Below, piece by piece: positions 37,259 to 45,785 of a stretch of 64,000 nucleotides of DNA. The translations under genes were made by a program, and so were the position numbers. The DNA is from Cryptomeria japonica (taxonomy: Eukaryota > Streptophyta > Pinopsida > Cupressales > Cupressaceae): the NCBI RefSeq assembly GCF_030272615.1, contig NC_081406.1:111321783-111385782 (forward strand). The letters are read 5' to 3'. Numbering within the stretch: the first letter of the stretch is position 1; every line of letters begins with the position of its first letter. The notes below the pieces were generated by a model. The model was not told the origin of the DNA. It searched no databases and saw only the letters and a list, made by a program, of their open reading frames with translations.

Positions 37259-37725
37259 ATCTCCCCCTTTGGCATTGATGGCAACACTAGATGTGAAAAA
37301 CATCTAAGTACCAAGAAATGCCAAACAAGTCTCCCCCAATGGAAGAAAGCCAACAATCTCCCACTCAAAGATATAGAAATGAAGTTCTGAAATAAAGACC
37401 AAGCTCCACCTATGAATGATATCTTTGTAAAGCTCTGAATTACACATATATCTCTCCCTCTAATGTATACAACTCCCTTAAGTTTTTTCTTTTTCACACC
37501 AATATCTCTCCCCCTTTGACATAAATACCAGAAATATGACAAAAATATCAAAGTAAAAACATAAACCATTGAATCACAAAGCTAACTACTCCCCCTGAGC
37601 AGTAGCATCCCCACATCAGTGTCGGAATAAAAAATATCTTTTATAATGCATATCGGACAGATGCCAAAAAACATCAATCAGTTTTCTATTGGAGGGGCAA
37701 AATATCCTACCTGTCTCTCAAGTAC
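37259..37725 (-). promoter_or_regulatory. 3' non-coding region of E with repeated polypurine tracts
   Basis: On the minus strand: AGGGGGAGTAG near 37600, CAAAGGGGGAGAG near 37515, TTGGGGGAGAC near 37335 and the terminal CCAAAGGGGGAGAT abutting the LTR at 37258. No ORF2-like coding sequence fits in this space. Confidence 0.7.
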
Positions 37726-38822
37726 TCAAATGGTTAGATTTAGGCAAAGGTTTAGTGAAAATATGTGCAATATTCTCTTTCTAGTGTTCACATAAACCAA
37801 TCTGACTTCATTTTCATCCACCTTCTCCTTAAAAAATTTATACTTGATAGATATGTGCTTTGTCTTAGAGTGAAGTACCGGATTCTTTGATATGTTAATA
37901 GCAGCAAAGCTATCATAGTGAATAACTACTGATCCAGTGCAATGCACTTTGATATCCTTCAATTTTGCTTCATCCATAAAACTTGTGTACAGTTGGTAGC
38001 AGCAACAACATACTCAGCTTTAGCAGTAGATAAAGAAGTACATGACTGCTTCTTTCTGATCCATGAAACCAACTTATTTCCAAGAAAGAAAGCTCCACCA
38101 AAAGTACTTTTTCGGTCATCAACATCTCCAGCCCAATCAACATTTGTATATGCACATAAAGTAAAGTTATCATCCTTAGGGTACCACAAACCATATTCTG
38201 ATGTACTTTGTAAGTATCTAAAAATCCTTTTCACCACACTCTCATGATTTTCTCTAGGATCACTCTAAAATCTAGATGCAATACAAACAACATTTATTAT
38301 GTTAGGCCTAGTTTGCGTCAAATAAAGTAGACCTCCAATCATAGATTTGTATCTTGTAGGATTTGCCGATGCAGAAACATCTTTTCCTGTCAATTTCTCA
38401 CTTGTAATCATAGGAGTACTTACTAGTTTAGAATCTCCCATACCAAATTTCTTCAACAATCCCTAGCATACTTAGTTTGATAGATGAAAATACCTTTGTC
38501 AGTTTGAGTAATCTGCAAACCTAAGAAAAAATTAATTTCCCCAATCATAGACATTTCAAATTCTTTCTCCATGTTCTTAGAAAATTTTATGCATAACTTA
38601 TCTTCACCTCCAAAAATGATGTCATCAACAAATACTTCAATAATCAGTATATCATCATCAGTGACCGTATAATATAAATTATTGTCAGCATTACCCTTAG
38701 TAAAACCAAGGTTCAAAAGATATTTATCCAACCTTCCATACCAAGTTCTAGGTGTCTATTTCAATCCATATAAAGCTTTCCTTAACCTGCAAACCATGTT
38801 TGTATCATCTGATAGTGAAATT
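37726..38822 (-). pseudogene. RT-RNase H of element E (broken)
   Basis: From right to left: VCRLRKALYGLK (stop TAG where Gln is usual), WYGRLDKYLLNLGF, the active site FVDDIIFGG near 38625, MIGEINFFLGLQI, a frameshift near 38455, SMIGGLLYLTQTRPNI, then RNase H with YTNVDWAGDVDDRKST, STAKAEYVVAA and YDSFAAINISKNPV. The upstream palm, integrase, protease and gag are deleted. RNase H shows Asn for the first Asp (YTNVDW rather than YTDADW). It could not supply enzyme in this copy. Confidence 0.9.
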
Positions 38823-38835
38823 AGACATTAAACAT

Positions 38836-39133
38836 ACCTCTGCTGGTGAAACCCTCGCCGGTACCACAAGCCAAGCTTCCAAGCAAACAGGATAGCATAT
38901 CATCACTAGACCAAAACCAACTAACTGAATATGAACATGAGTATCATGAATAAGACAAGTCCATAACCAAACTATATTGGAGCATACCGGATCATGTCGG
39001 ATCCAAACCAACCAAAAACCATACATCCTACCGGGACAAGAAGGGTGTCGGTAAAGCATCCAAAATAGCTAGTGTTGAGATCAATGACAAAACATCAATG
39101 CAACACATAATCAAATCCTCCAAATGGCCAACA
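38836..39133 (-). repeat. 5' LTR remnant of element E
   Basis: About 300 bp matching the right part of the 3' LTR (from about 36961 to 37258), including the TGTTGGCC start on the minus strand. The junction with RT at about 38830-38840 is the deletion breakpoint. Confidence 0.88.
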
Positions 39134-39136
39134 GTT

Positions 39137-39397
39137 TGTTGGTATGTAATTTCTCCCTACTACAAACTTCACTGACAGCTTTTGGTTTTACCATAACTCC
39201 CAGTTTGTCACAGTTTTCTATCCATGCATGCAGGGACAGTTAGTCCAGATCTAGTTCCACCATTAAACTCCACACCACCACTGTGAGTTTCAGTCTCACT
39301 GTCATTCAACTAAATGTTAGCATCATTCAACATTGTCATGCATTTTCAATTGTAATCCTCTGTATTCCAAATAATGCAGAGGACATGCATTAGATAA
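39137..39397 (+). repeat. 5' LTR of element D, left part
   Basis: TGTTGGTATGTAATTTCTCC start. Matches 49445 onward and 50462 onward. Interrupted after 261 bp by element C, with duplication GATAA (39393-39397 and 46959-46963). Confidence 0.9.
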
Positions 39398-40570
39398 TGT
39401 TGGAATAATGATATATTTGTCATTAGTGAATAACACTTAGCGAAAACACTTATTCAATTTTGAATGCTTGCCGAGCTCATCACTCAGTCCACAGCCTATA
39501 CCGAGCATTCGGTAAAGCTTACCGATTAAACAGTTCATACCGAGCAGTAAGACTATTACCGAGCATATGAGACAAACAGCAGTAACCGAGAAGTCAGTTC
39601 TTACTGAGTTACCAGTGGTTACCGAGTGACACTATATCTACCGAGTCACCACAGCTACCGAGTTCCAAGCTACACTTCGGGACTAGTATGGACCGAGCTT
39701 CTACTCTTACCAAGAGCATGATGATGCCGAGTACTGTAGTGGATGTCGTGTATCAGAAGATCACCGAGCCAGCTTGAGGAACCGAGTATCTACCGACTCA
39801 GTAATATTTTGTTCACCTATGTAAGGCCGACTTAAGAATGAGTTTATGTTATTAATTTGTATGAGGCCGACTTTATGAAATGTAAATGTAATTATGGACG
39901 GTATATATATGTGATGTATTATACCATCTGTAATCCGTAATGTGAAAAATGTATATAAGATGTATGAATATGCGAAATTAGAAAGAGCAGAGTAGAAACT
40001 GCATTAAGGCAGCAGACCAGAACATTTTCACAGAGTCAGTAAAGGAGCAGAATCGACATATCTATCTCAGAAGGAGATCAATACTCAAAGGATCTTATCA
40101 GCAATAAAGTTGTAAGTCAAGATCTATTGTTTCATCCTAACAGTTGAATCAGTTTGTAAATCCTTTTACCGGGTAGACTTAACAGTCTTTTGTAAATCTC
40201 TTAACCGAGTGCATACTTCATTGTATGTTTGTAAATCCTCTAACAAGGTGGACCTAGCAGTCCAAATTTGCTTCTAATAGGGCAGATCATCAGAAGTGAT
40301 CATTGTAAGCCTTAACCGGCCAACTTTTACTGCAGTACCAAAGTTTTGTGGGTACCATCCCCACCCCAGTTTTACTTTCTATTTGGAAGGTTTCTGGGTC
40401 ACCAAATCTTTGTGTTAAGTGTTATGAATGATTATACTTTCATGCATACAGTAGATTAAATGAATGAATGGTTTAATATATACAAGTGCAGAAATGAATT
40501 AAAAGTTTTAAGTGTTACTGATTCACCCCTCCCCTCTCAGTAACTTGGTTAGTCCTGAATATTTTCAACA
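39398..40570 (+). repeat. 5' LTR of element C
   Basis: TGTTGGAATA to TTTCAACA. The hexamer ACCGAG occurs ten times between about 39488 and 39785 and once near 40202. A TTTGTAAATC-type unit recurs three times at about 40155-40250. A GTGGGTACCATCCCCAC block, able to form a short stem, is near 40348, and CACCCCTCCCCTCTCAGT is near the end. Confidence 0.96.
39952..39958 (+). promoter_or_regulatory. TATA box of the C 5' LTR
   Basis: TATATAA, about 620 bp before the LTR end. In the 3' LTR the same site reads TATGTAA, so only the 5' copy keeps the consensus. A second AT run (GTATATATATG, 39901) is an alternative. Confidence 0.5.
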
Positions 40571-40572
40571 AT

Positions 40573-40584
40573 TGGTATCAGAGC
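40573..40584 (+). promoter_or_regulatory. Primer-binding site of element C
   Basis: TGGTATCAGAGC, exact initiator tRNA-Met complement, two bases after the LTR. Confidence 0.94.
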
Positions 40585-40634
40585 ATTGTGGTTCTCAGAG
40601 TAAAAGTTTGACAGCTTGAGAAAAGGTCAAGACA

Positions 40635-41798
40635 ATGGAGATATTCAGACTTGACAAAGCTATTGAGAATGAAAAGCTAGATCTGGAAATGGCCATTGCT
40701 CAACTCAAAGAAGCAAGAGAACATCTTTCCCAATCCCTAAAAAGAAGAAAGGAACTAGCAAAAGAAATAAATGATCATGAGTATGTTGAAACAAAAATTG
40801 AAGATCTCTTTCCTACAAGTAGTTCAAATGAAGTAGATGAAGCAAACAATGCAATCAAAGAACTCCTAGAAAAGAATGGATTACTGCAAAAAGAAGTAAG
40901 GATGCTAAGAAGAGAACAGGAAATTCAGTCTGCAAGATTTTGTGAAATCCTGGAACAAAGGAATAAAATGCAAAATGAAATAGAAGGAAGAAGCAATGAA
41001 ATTGTACAGCATGAAGATCTCACCGAGCAACTCTCCAATGCAAATAAAGAGATCAGAATTCTTAAAGAACAGAATGAAAGTTTGAAAAATGAGCTAGATA
41101 TTCAAAAGCAAGCAAATGAAAGGATGATGAAAACTCAAACAGACTTGGATCAATTAAATGAGCAAAATCTTCACAAACAAAAGGGTAAAGCTGGTCTTGG
41201 TTACAATGAAGAAGGTGAATCTTCCGAGCAAGGTAGCCAAAGAAATCAAAGACCTACATGCAATTACTGTGGTAAGACAGGTCACACATCAAACAAATGT
41301 TGGAGCAATGGAAAGACAAGATTCAAAGGCAAATGCTACAACTGTAATCAGCATGGTCACAAGGCCAGTGAATGCAAGGAGAAACCAAAATTTGAAGGCA
41401 AATGTCACAAATGCAAGAAACAAGGTCACAAAGCATCAGAATGTAGAACAAAGATATTCACTCCAGCAGAACAAATTGTCAAAGCAATATTTGGTTGGGA
41501 TTACAATACCTGGTGCAGATGTCATTATTGTGGAGAATATGGACACATTGGGTTGAATTGTACAAGGCATCATCTAAGGAAGAAAGATACAACCATAAGA
41601 TGTTATACATGCACTGAACTCGGACATATAGCCAAGAACTGCATGAACACAAAGAAGATTGAAGATGAAAAGAAAGCTAAAGCTGACAACATTCGGAAAC
41701 AGATGAGACAGCAGTGGGTTCCTAAACCTACCGAGCAGGATAATTCAAGCAATGGTCCTGTCACTCAAGAATTGGGTGACCCCACCATTACAAATTAG
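40635..41798 (+). CDS. ORF1 of element C: gag-like, coiled coil + five CCHC knuckles
   Basis: An uninterrupted frame of 387 residues from ATG 40635 (MEIFRLDKAIE). Residues about 1-180 are charged heptad-rich helix. A GLGY motif at about 194 leads into five knuckles: CNYCGKTGHTSNKC, CYNCNQHGHKASEC, CHKCKKQGHKASEC, CHYCGEYGHIGLNC and CYTCTELGHIAKNC. WDYNTWCRC precedes the fourth, as in A. The tail is basic, then polar. The design suggests a self-assembling RNA-binding capsid/nucleocapsid protein; that function comes from family knowledge of retrotransposon gag. There is no protease motif to process it. Five knuckles is more than the one or two usual in plant copia gag. Confidence 0.9.
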   Translation: MEIFRLDKAIENEKLDLEMAIAQLKEAREHLSQSLKRRKELAKEINDHEYVETKIEDLFPTSSSNEVDEANNAIKELLEKNGLLQKEVRMLRREQEIQSARFCEILEQRNKMQNEIEGRSNEIVQHEDLTEQLSNANKEIRILKEQNESLKNELDIQKQANERMMKTQTDLDQLNEQNLHKQKGKAGLGYNEEGESSEQGSQRNQRPTCNYCGKTGHTSNKCWSNGKTRFKGKCYNCNQHGHKASECKEKPKFEGKCHKCKKQGHKASECRTKIFTPAEQIVKAIFGWDYNTWCRCHYCGEYGHIGLNCTRHHLRKKDTTIRCYTCTELGHIAKNCMNTKKIEDEKKAKADNIRKQMRQQWVPKPTEQDNSSNGPVTQELGDPTITN

Positions 41799-42202
41799 AT
41801 CCATTAAAGAAGATAAGGAACTGCATCTTCAAAACCTTACCATAAGCAGTTCTAAAATACAAAAGCATAATCGATGAAATCAGTATTTCCGATACATACA
41901 GAAAAGTCACTTACCGAGTTGAATGTTACCGAGCATGGTAAAACTGCAGACCTTACCGAGTTAGGTCAGAAATAAGAACACCGAGTTAGGTCAGTCTTAC
42001 CGAGCAATCGCTAAAGTCATTAAGTCATCTCACCTACCCACTTATCAAGCATTAATGACAGAATTTTAATAAAAAGGGCAAAATCGACTTCATTCTTCAC
42101 CGCGTTATTCAGCATTCGAAGAGCTTAGGTTTTCAAAGTGCTTAAGGAGATTTAAGACGAATTTGCAGCGAAGAATCTAAAAGGAACTCAGGTTATTCAG
42201 CA
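41799..42202 (+). promoter_or_regulatory. ORF1-ORF2 spacer of C with TATA-like block
   Basis: 404 bp, no open frame. Contains a cluster of ACCGAG words at about 41915-42005, GCATTAATG at 42049-42057 and TTTTAATAAAAAGGG beginning near 42064, about 135 bp before the ORF2 ATG. Similar words at similar places occur in the B spacer and, further away, in A. A promoter for ORF2 is inferred, not shown. Confidence 0.45.
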
Positions 42203-45200
42203 ATGACTTCTACTAGCACAACCAGCAGGAGCAAGGCGAAGAAGACTTCCAATATGTTAGTGAAAGGAGTTAAATGGACAGCGTCGAACTTCAAACTCGT
42301 TCCAACGATCGCAGAATCACTCGACCCAAGTGGAGCACAGTCCAGAATTCCTTCCAAGGTACTTCTCATCAATGACATTCGTACTCATTTCAAATGCACT
42401 ATTCAGGAGTTAGGGACTTTGGAAATGGACAATGCCCTAGATCAGCTATGTGTTGACAAAACCCTGAAACCCGAGCATAGACATTTGGAAATCAAAGGCT
42501 TGACCCATATCCCACACCTACCAAGAAACTTTCAAGTAAAATGGATTAGGTATGTATTGAGCCGTGTACATGATGGGCAACTTTGGCTAGATCAACCTAT
42601 CTTAATAACAAAGAAGATGATTCATAGAATCACAGGATTACCGATGTCAGACAGAGCAAAATCCACCAAAACCCTAGGTCGGGACAAACTGCAGGAGTTA
42701 ACTCAAGCCGAGTGGGATGGCAGAGGAATGAAAATTAACAATGTATCTGATGTTGAACTTAAATTTGGTATTATTATCATTGCATATAAGCTGTATAGTT
42801 CTAGTAGGCTAAATAGTGTGGCATGTGAGGCAGTAGACCTTGCCTACAAGGTAGTAAAGAAGAACATGGATTTTGACCTAGTAGAGGTTTTACTAACACA
42901 ATTCAACAAGAACATGAACAGTATAATGACATCAAAGAATAATCCATGCAAATTTGGTTCTTTGTTGATTTGTATATTTTTCTATGTACAAAACTTTTTC
43001 CCTTCTAAAGGCACGGTAGTATGGAGGAAGGATACTCCAATTTTGTATCAGATAAATGAGTTTATAGCAGAAATAGGTCAGAATTTTGAGACAGTAATGG
43101 ATAATTATTTTGAAGAATTTAAGGACAAAATGAACAACAGGTTCAGGATTCCTCCTAAGTTGGTAAAAGATTACAAGGATGTATGCTTCATGGTAGACTG
43201 TGATAAAGTTTACATCCAGGAAGCCATACCCCGAGTGGCATGGGTAAAACCATTACCCTATGAAATTAACATAGATGAAGCAAGGGATATAATAGAAGCC
43301 CTGATAAATGAACCAGCCATTCCCAACACCCCTGCATTTGGCACTTATGATGAGGCCAAAGCCAGAATTGAGCTTGAAAACAAGCTTCCAAAGGCCACCA
43401 CCAGTACCAAGAGAAAGGCAGCTAAAACAGAAGAAACAGAAGAGGAATCAGAGGAGGAAACAGAAACATCAAAGAAGAAAGGCAAAGTAGTAATCACAAA
43501 GCCCAAACCTAAAACTGCAGTGTTCACAAGGAAAACCAGAAAAGGGCAGAAAGAAAGTGAAATTCTATTCAGGAGACCCCCTCCTACCTTCGAAGAAAAA
43601 TTGAAGCAATTGGAACAAGGATCTGGCATGTCTAACTTCAAGGCACTAAGGTATGAAAACAGATCAGATGCAGAAAAGATGCAGATCGAGGAGCTTTTAC
43701 TGAATAAAATGGGTAAATGGAAATATACCCCAGATGATATCAGCTCTCAAATTCCAAATGAGCTTCTAGTCAGGATTAGACCAAGATGGACTTCAGCAGT
43801 GCAAACTGTCAAAGACATTTATGCACAAACCTTAAAACAGTTGTTACCGAACCTGACATATAAAGAAGTAAAAGAGGCATTAAAGAAGAATGAACACCAA
43901 ATGACACTTAGGTTTCATACCTTCTTAGTTCTCTCCAAGCAGATAGAAGCAATAGTAAATAATGCCACAATTGTGTGGAAAAGGATATATAATCTGCCAA
44001 TGCCATCTGACCCCACGGTAACAACTGAGGGTGAAAAAGAAGAGGATGAAGAGGATGAAGAGGAGAAGGAAGAAGAAGAAGCAGCTGAGGAAGAAGGAGA
44101 CACGGTAATCATAAGTGAAGAAGAAGAAGGTGACACGGTGATAATAGGTGATGAAGAAGATGATCCTGAACAGGTAGCAGCAAAAGTCATTGCATCTCTT
44201 CCTCACTCACCGCAGAAAGGCGTTGCATCATCACCTTCAGCCAGCAGGATTGTGAGCACAGTAGCTACATCTATTGCTCAATCCTTGCCAATCACCTCTC
44301 AGCTCCAGACTCCAATAGTTACCTCATCCACTGAGCTGCAGAGCATGTCATTATCTACCGGGATGCAGAGTGTTGCTTCTACCGAGCAACAAGTGATTTC
44401 TTCAGTCACCGAGATCACAACTTCTCCTGCAGCATGTATAGTAAGTTTTGCAACCTCTCCAGTTTTGACACATTCTTTTGCACCTATCAGCACTCCTGCA
44501 TGTACATCAATTTTGGAAACAGTCGGTACATCCATGAGTCTTCCTATTCCAGTTATAACAGCTAGTCCAACCTTATCAACCATTGTAACTACATCAAAAG
44601 ATAAGGTAGTAAGCACAGAAGTAATACAAAAGACACCTTTAAAACTTCTGCTTACCGGCAAGGCTATAGAGGAAGATATAGATCTGGATAAAGAGATTGT
44701 CATACCCCAAATAGACCTCAATACTGCATCAATTGATGAAATGAGATTGATCAGCCAGATGTTAGAACAGAAAGCAAAACAAAAACAATTAAGAAGTGAG
44801 AGAGACAGGGAATTCAACATCATAAATGGTGCAAAGACCATTCTTACAGATGCCTTAGGCATAAAAGTTGATCCCTCTCAACACATTTTGCTACAACTCG
44901 AAGAGGCTGTGAATAGATTCAATGAGGACTCATCAAGAGAAGAGAAACTGATAGAACGAACCGAGAAGAAATTTGATAACAAGGTGCTTGAGCACATTGC
45001 TCAGCAGATAGCAATAAAACAAGTTGAATTGACCACTAGTTTGGCCAAGTTAGAAAATTCTTTTAATAATGTAACTTCATTCTTTGCAAAGTTATGTGAT
45101 GTCACCGAGTTCACAAAAGGAATCAGAGATCAACTGAAGAAAGTTGATGATGATCTGAAAGCAAGTGCACAACAGTTGCAGCTTGACCCCAGCTCAAGCT

Positions 45201-45523
45201 CAACTCGCCATTCAAAAATCAGAGTCCTATCAGATAAGCAATCAGAATTGCTTAGGGAAGATGCAAGGATCCGGTCTACATTGTTAGATATTCAGAATAT
45301 GATCCTCCCTAACATGGATACAATGCAGAAACACATTACACATTCCAAAACATTGATCCATGATAACAGTTTTTCAGTTGCAGAGAATGTAATTGAACTA
45401 TCAGCCAAAGTTCAAGTTGCATTGTCTATTTGCACAATTTTGCAAGGAAATTGGGATAATACCTTGGCTCATATCAAACAGGTACACTCAGAGTTTATCT
45501 CACGCTTTAATATCTCTATTTGA
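42203..45523 (+). CDS. ORF2 of element C: 1106-aa conserved protein of unknown function
   Basis: Fully open from ATG 42203. By rough residue position: 1-40 Ser/Thr/Lys-rich; 60-335 conserved globular core (LSRVHDGQLWLDQP, ITGLP, GRGMKINNV, AVDLAYKVVKK, KFGSLLICIFF, MDNYFEEFKDKM, RFRIPPKLV); 390-450 Lys/Glu-rich, possible nuclear-localisation signals; 465-600 second conserved block (EEKLKQLEQG, EKMQIEELL, LPNLTYKEVKEALKK); 610-655 extremely acidic; 665-810 Ser/Thr/Pro-rich; 830-1106 coiled-coil-like helix. No RT, RNase H, integrase or protease motif and no clear signal peptide or membrane segment. A and B carry broken homologues. The core distantly recalls plant transposon-protein domains ending in a GLP motif, or Sirevirus envelope-like ORFs; unproven. 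Confidence 0.9.
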   Translation: MTSTSTTSRSKAKKTSNMLVKGVKWTASNFKLVPTIAESLDPSGAQSRIPSKVLLINDIRTHFKCTIQELGTLEMDNALDQLCVDKTLKPEHRHLEIKGLTHIPHLPRNFQVKWIRYVLSRVHDGQLWLDQPILITKKMIHRITGLPMSDRAKSTKTLGRDKLQELTQAEWDGRGMKINNVSDVELKFGIIIIAYKLYSSSRLNSVACEAVDLAYKVVKKNMDFDLVEVLLTQFNKNMNSIMTSKNNPCKFGSLLICIFFYVQNFFPSKGTVVWRKDTPILYQINEFIAEIGQNFETVMDNYFEEFKDKMNNRFRIPPKLVKDYKDVCFMVDCDKVYIQEAIPRVAWVKPLPYEINIDEARDIIEALINEPAIPNTPAFGTYDEAKARIELENKLPKATTSTKRKAAKTEETEEESEEETETSKKKGKVVITKPKPKTAVFTRKTRKGQKESEILFRRPPPTFEEKLKQLEQGSGMSNFKALRYENRSDAEKMQIEELLLNKMGKWKYTPDDISSQIPNELLVRIRPRWTSAVQTVKDIYAQTLKQLLPNLTYKEVKEALKKNEHQMTLRFHTFLVLSKQIEAIVNNATIVWKRIYNLPMPSDPTVTTEGEKEEDEEDEEEKEEEEAAEEEGDTVIISEEEEGDTVIIGDEEDDPEQVAAKVIASLPHSPQKGVASSPSASRIVSTVATSIAQSLPITSQLQTPIVTSSTELQSMSLSTGMQSVASTEQQVISSVTEITTSPAACIVSFATSPVLTHSFAPISTPACTSILETVGTSMSLPIPVITASPTLSTIVTTSKDKVVSTEVIQKTPLKLLLTGKAIEEDIDLDKEIVIPQIDLNTASIDEMRLISQMLEQKAKQKQLRSERDREFNIINGAKTILTDALGIKVDPSQHILLQLEEAVNRFNEDSSREEKLIERTEKKFDNKVLEHIAQQIAIKQVELTTSLAKLENSFNNVTSFFAKLCDVTEFTKGIRDQLKKVDDDLKASAQQLQLDPSSSSTRHSKIRVLSDKQSELLREDARIRSTLLDIQNMILPNMDTMQKHITHSKTLIHDNSFSVAENVIELSAKVQVALSICTILQGNWDNTLAHIKQVHSEFISRFNISI

Positions 45524-45785
45524 GTTATCTATTCTTTGGCATTATTGTCAAAAAGGGGGAGAATATGGAACATATTATTAGAGACAAGGGGAGAATGTAA
45601 ATAACAATTGGTATAGAGATAAGTATAGAATCATGTGTATATTCTATGGGAGAGTTATGTACAGTGAGATATACAGGTATATACAGCAATCTACAATTGG
45701 TATCAATTTTGAAGAATCAAGTCAGCATGACAGATTCATTTGTTGTCTCATAAGTGTTTTTGTCACTAATGCCAAAGGGGGAGAT
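45524..45785 (+). promoter_or_regulatory. 3' non-coding region of C with polypurine tracts
   Basis: Contains AAAAAGGGGGAGAAT near 45552, ACAAGGGGAG near 45586, and the terminal AAAGGGGGAGAT (45774-45785) abutting the 3' LTR. The first and last are each preceded by a GTCAAA- or GCCAAA-type context. Confidence 0.75.

Larger units (their letters stand above)
36015..39133 (-). mobile_element. Ty1/copia element E (internally deleted)
   Basis: A perfect 5-bp duplication GTTTG flanks it (36010-36014 and 39134-39138). On the minus strand the order is: LTR remnant, RT, RNase H, purine tracts, full LTR. An internal deletion joins RT directly to about 300 bp of the 5' LTR, removing gag, protease, integrase, the primer-binding site and most of that LTR. 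Its LTR ends and purine-tract boundary closely resemble those of A, B and C. The RT style and the multiple purine tracts point to a Sirevirus-like copia lineage; this placement is inference. Confidence 0.9.

Noticed and set aside
37162-37569. Minus-strand open frame of 135 codons in element E
   Set aside because: It spans the purine tracts and the LTR boundary, has no domain, and has the composition of non-coding element DNA.
39398-40570. ACCGAG-rich block of the C LTR as a CRISPR-like or regularly spaced array
   Set aside because: Spacing is irregular and the repeated word is only six bases; it is better described as a dispersed motif in an LTR.
43915-44206. Ser- and Phe-rich minus-strand frames opposite C ORF2
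   Set aside because: They are the reverse complement of the acidic GAA/GAG-rich segment of ORF2; no independent support.
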